Of a stretch of 7,989 bases of DNA, positions 6,541 to 7,989 are shown piece after piece. A program made the position numbers and the translations under genes. The notes under the pieces were generated by a model. That model searched no databases, was not told the DNA's origin, and saw only the letters and a program-made list of their open reading frames with translations. Within the stretch, counting starts at the first letter, position 1. Each line of letters begins with the position of its first letter. Source of the stretch: Acidobacteriota bacterium. GTDB taxonomy: Bacteria > Acidobacteriota > Thermoanaerobaculia > Thermoanaerobaculales > Sulfomarinibacteraceae. Location of the stretch: positions 1 to 7,989 of the forward strand of contig DAOWFV010000217.1 of NCBI GenBank assembly GCA_030637805.1. The letters are read 5' to 3'.

Positions 6541-7800
6541 TTACTCGTACCTCAATGTCTCTGCCGGATCGACAGTCGCAGCTCTTCTTGCCGGGAAATA
6601 CCCGGCGAGGATCCCGATACTGCCGAGGACCGCCGCGGTCGCAAAGGCGATCTGCCAGGACAGGGTAGGCTTGCCCAGGAACTCGAGCGCCGCGTTGCCC
6701 TCGACCGGCACCAGCCCGAGCAGGAGAATCATTACCATCGCGGTCAGCAGGCCCAAGCCCCCTCCCACCAGGGTGTAAGTGAGGCCCTGGAGGACGAAGG
6801 GGCCCGTGACCCAGCCGCCGCGCGCCCCGAGCGCCATCTGCACGCCGATTTCGCGGGTCTTCTCCTTGACCACGGCGTACATGATGTTGGCCACCCCGAT
6901 GCCGCCGATGAGCAGAGTCAAGGCGCCGATGATGCCGAGGAAGAACTGCAGCCCGATCATGATGTTGCTCATGATGCGCGCTCCCTCGACGGTGTCCCAC
7001 AGGCCTAACACCTGCTCATCGGTCGGGTCGAAACGGTACTTGCCCGCCAACGCCTGATTGAACTGGTCGCGGGCGAGCGGCATGTCCTCGGCGCTGCGCG
7101 CCTTGAAGACGATGTTGGTCAGCTGCTGGCGGCCGAACTGGGCCGCAAAGGTAGTGATGGGTATGACCGAGCCCCCTTCGTCGGGACCCTTGTAGGTCCC
7201 CATCTGCAGCTTGTGTTGCATGACACCAATGACGAGGTACGGCACCCGGTCGACAAACATGGTCTTCCCGACCGGATCCACGTCGGCGAAGATCTCCTCT
7301 GCCAGCTCATCGCCGAGGAATATCACCCGCCTCTTCTCGCGCTCGTCGTTGGCGTTGAAGAACCGACCCCCGGCCTGAGGGAAGTGGTGGCGCAGCTCTC
7401 CGTACTCCCAGTTCGTTCCGGTCACCCGACCGGTGATGGTGGTCTGTTCGTAGGTGAGAGAGCTCGACCAGCTCGTGAGCTCGCCGACCACGCCGGAGGC
7501 TGCGGTCATTCGCCCTCGCAGATAGGTGATGTCGTCCATTCGCGGGCGAATGGGACGTCCCTCCGGCAGTCCCTGCCACACCTTCGAGGTCTCGTCCGGC
7601 CACCACACGGCGATGTTCTCACCCATGCCGCGACGGCCCTTCATGAGCTGGTTCTTAAGGCCCTCGCCGAACGACAGCAGCATGACGATGGCCACGGTTC
7701 CCCAGGCGATGGCGGCGACCGTCAAGATCGCCCGCTTGCGCTGCAAAGAGGACGCCCGCAAGAAGAGGTGGCCTACGACCCGCCAATCGAGCAACCTCAT
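6541..7800 (-). CDS. ABC transporter permease, MacB/FtsX-type
   Basis: A 419-residue inner-membrane permease with the four-helix MacB topology. TM1 lies at about residues 25-45, with a large MacB-PCD periplasmic domain at about 46-280. The FtsX core follows: TM2 (about 281-308, containing IGGIGVANIM), TM3 (333-364) and TM4 (382-403). The amphipathic EIGVQMALGAR segment (317-327) and the DPAETLRYE tail are family hallmarks. MacB proper fuses the ATPase to the permease. Here they are split, with the permease first, as in many MacB-like and YknYZ-type systems. Such systems move peptides, lipoproteins, macrolides or siderophores out of the periplasm, usually with a MacA-type adaptor, which is absent here. 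The ATG at 7800 has GGAGAG 6 bases upstream. A perfect inverted repeat encloses that site and the start codon. The substrate is unknown. Confidence 0.93.
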   Translation of the reverse strand: MRLLDWRVVGHLFLRASSLQRKRAILTVAAIAWGTVAIVMLLSFGEGLKNQLMKGRRGMGENIAVWWPDETSKVWQGLPEGRPIRPRMDDITYLRGRMTAASGVVGELTSWSSSLTYEQTTITGRVTGTNWEYGELRHHFPQAGGRFFNANDEREKRRVIFLGDELAEEIFADVDPVGKTMFVDRVPYLVIGVMQHKLQMGTYKGPDEGGSVIPITTFAAQFGRQQLTNIVFKARSAEDMPLARDQFNQALAGKYRFDPTDEQVLGLWDTVEGARIMSNIMIGLQFFLGIIGALTLLIGGIGVANIMYAVVKEKTREIGVQMALGARGGWVTGPFVLQGLTYTLVGGGLGLLTAMVMILLLGLVPVEGNAALEFLGKPTLSWQIAFATAAVLGSIGILAGYFPARRAATVDPAETLRYE

Positions 7801-7839
7801 AGTCCACTCTCCAGCGCTTTCGCTGTCGATTGGCGGGTC
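7777..7839 (-). promoter_or_regulatory. 14-bp perfect inverted repeat enclosing the permease RBS and start codon
   Basis: GACCCGCCAATCGA (7777-7790) and its exact reverse complement TCGATTGGCGGGTC (7826-7839) are separated by 35 bases. Read as the minus-strand mRNA, one arm lies in the leader, the GGAGAG ribosome-binding site and AUG of the permease lie in the loop, and the other arm covers codons 4-8 (Leu4 to Val8). The element could present or hide the start site, or it could be a leftover local duplication-inversion. The repeat is certain. The regulatory role is inferred. Confidence 0.65.
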
Positions 7840-7841
7840 AT

Positions 7842-7854
7842 GAATTCGGAATTC
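7842..7854. repeat. GAATTCG-GAATTC repeat, second locus
   Basis: One GAATTCG unit and a second GAATTC follow each other here, in the same orientation as the 4-unit array at 5581-5614. It lies 3 bases beyond the outer arm of the inverted repeat at 7777-7839 in the leader of the ABC operon. Together the two loci bracket the operon. Confidence 0.75.
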
Positions 7855-7922
7855 TCGGCCCTCCTTCTGCAGCGGAACTCGGCCAATCGTCCGTTTCCGG
7901 CTGAGAAACCCCGGACTCTCGA

Positions 7923-7949
7923 TGACAATGTCACCTGGTTCCCTGAACC
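7923..7949. repeat. Pair of small dyads in the ABC operon leader
   Basis: TGACAATGTCA (7923-7933) is an odd-length palindrome with 5-bp arms. GGTTC (7937-7941) pairs with GAACC (7945-7949) three bases further on. They lie 123-149 bases upstream of the permease start and resemble operator-sized symmetry, but no clear -35/-10 pair is present beside them. The rest of 7855-7989 shows no gene that I accept. Confidence 0.35.
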
Positions 7950-7989
7950 TGCGCCGACGATGGGGGGCGGGGATCTCATTTCTAATTCC

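Noticed and set aside
5745..6668. Open plus-strand frame of 307 codons antisense to the ABC ATPase
   Set aside because: The minus strand carries all ATPase motifs. This frame has none and runs across the gene boundary.
7797..7979. 60-codon minus-strand ORF whose TGA overlaps the permease ATG
   Set aside because: The overlap looks like translational coupling, but the peptide has no recognisable domain and part of it comes from the GAATTC repeat (NSEF). It could be a leader peptide, but I cannot support it.

Overview
The window is GC-rich bacterial DNA with six protein-coding genes and no RNA gene, CRISPR array or transposase that I can see. The RND pump and the MacB/LolD-type ABC system suggest a Gram-negative, double-membraned bacterium. 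The high GC, the mixed set of orphan envelope genes and the GAATTCG-type simple repeats between genes would suit an Acidobacteriota-like or other environmental lineage, but this is a weak inference and no marker gene settles it.

Layout. Positions 1-175 are a leader with two hairpins and a short A-rich direct repeat. Positions 176-3250 (+) encode a complete 1024-residue HAE-1-type RND efflux permease. A 96-base gap with a strong 13-bp hairpin follows. Positions 3347-4864 (+) encode a multi-spanning GT-C/PMT-like membrane glycosyltransferase. Its 3' end overlaps, tail to tail, a minus-strand pair: a PilZ-domain protein (5531-5202) followed 13 bases later by a GFA-family zinc protein (5188-4763). 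A 237-base spacer (5532-5768) holds a tandem GAATTCG heptamer repeat and a long hairpin. The last block is a minus-strand ABC export operon: a MacB/FtsX-type permease (7800-6541), then its ATPase (6503-5769). Positions 7801-7989 are the operon's leader, with another GAATTCG pair and several dyads.

How the genes fit together. The RND permease and the ABC pair are both envelope export machines. Both lack their usual periplasmic adaptor inside the window, so the partners lie outside it or elsewhere in the genome. The GT-C enzyme would work at the periplasmic face on a lipid-linked sugar. PilZ and GFA are probably co-transcribed, but nothing in the sequence links their functions.

I do not see a clearly new multi-gene system. 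The most unusual signals are structural: a perfect 14-bp inverted repeat that encloses the ribosome-binding site and start codon of the ABC permease, GAATTCG repeats on both sides of the ABC operon, a small hairpin between its two genes, and the 102-bp convergent overlap of the glycosyltransferase and GFA genes.
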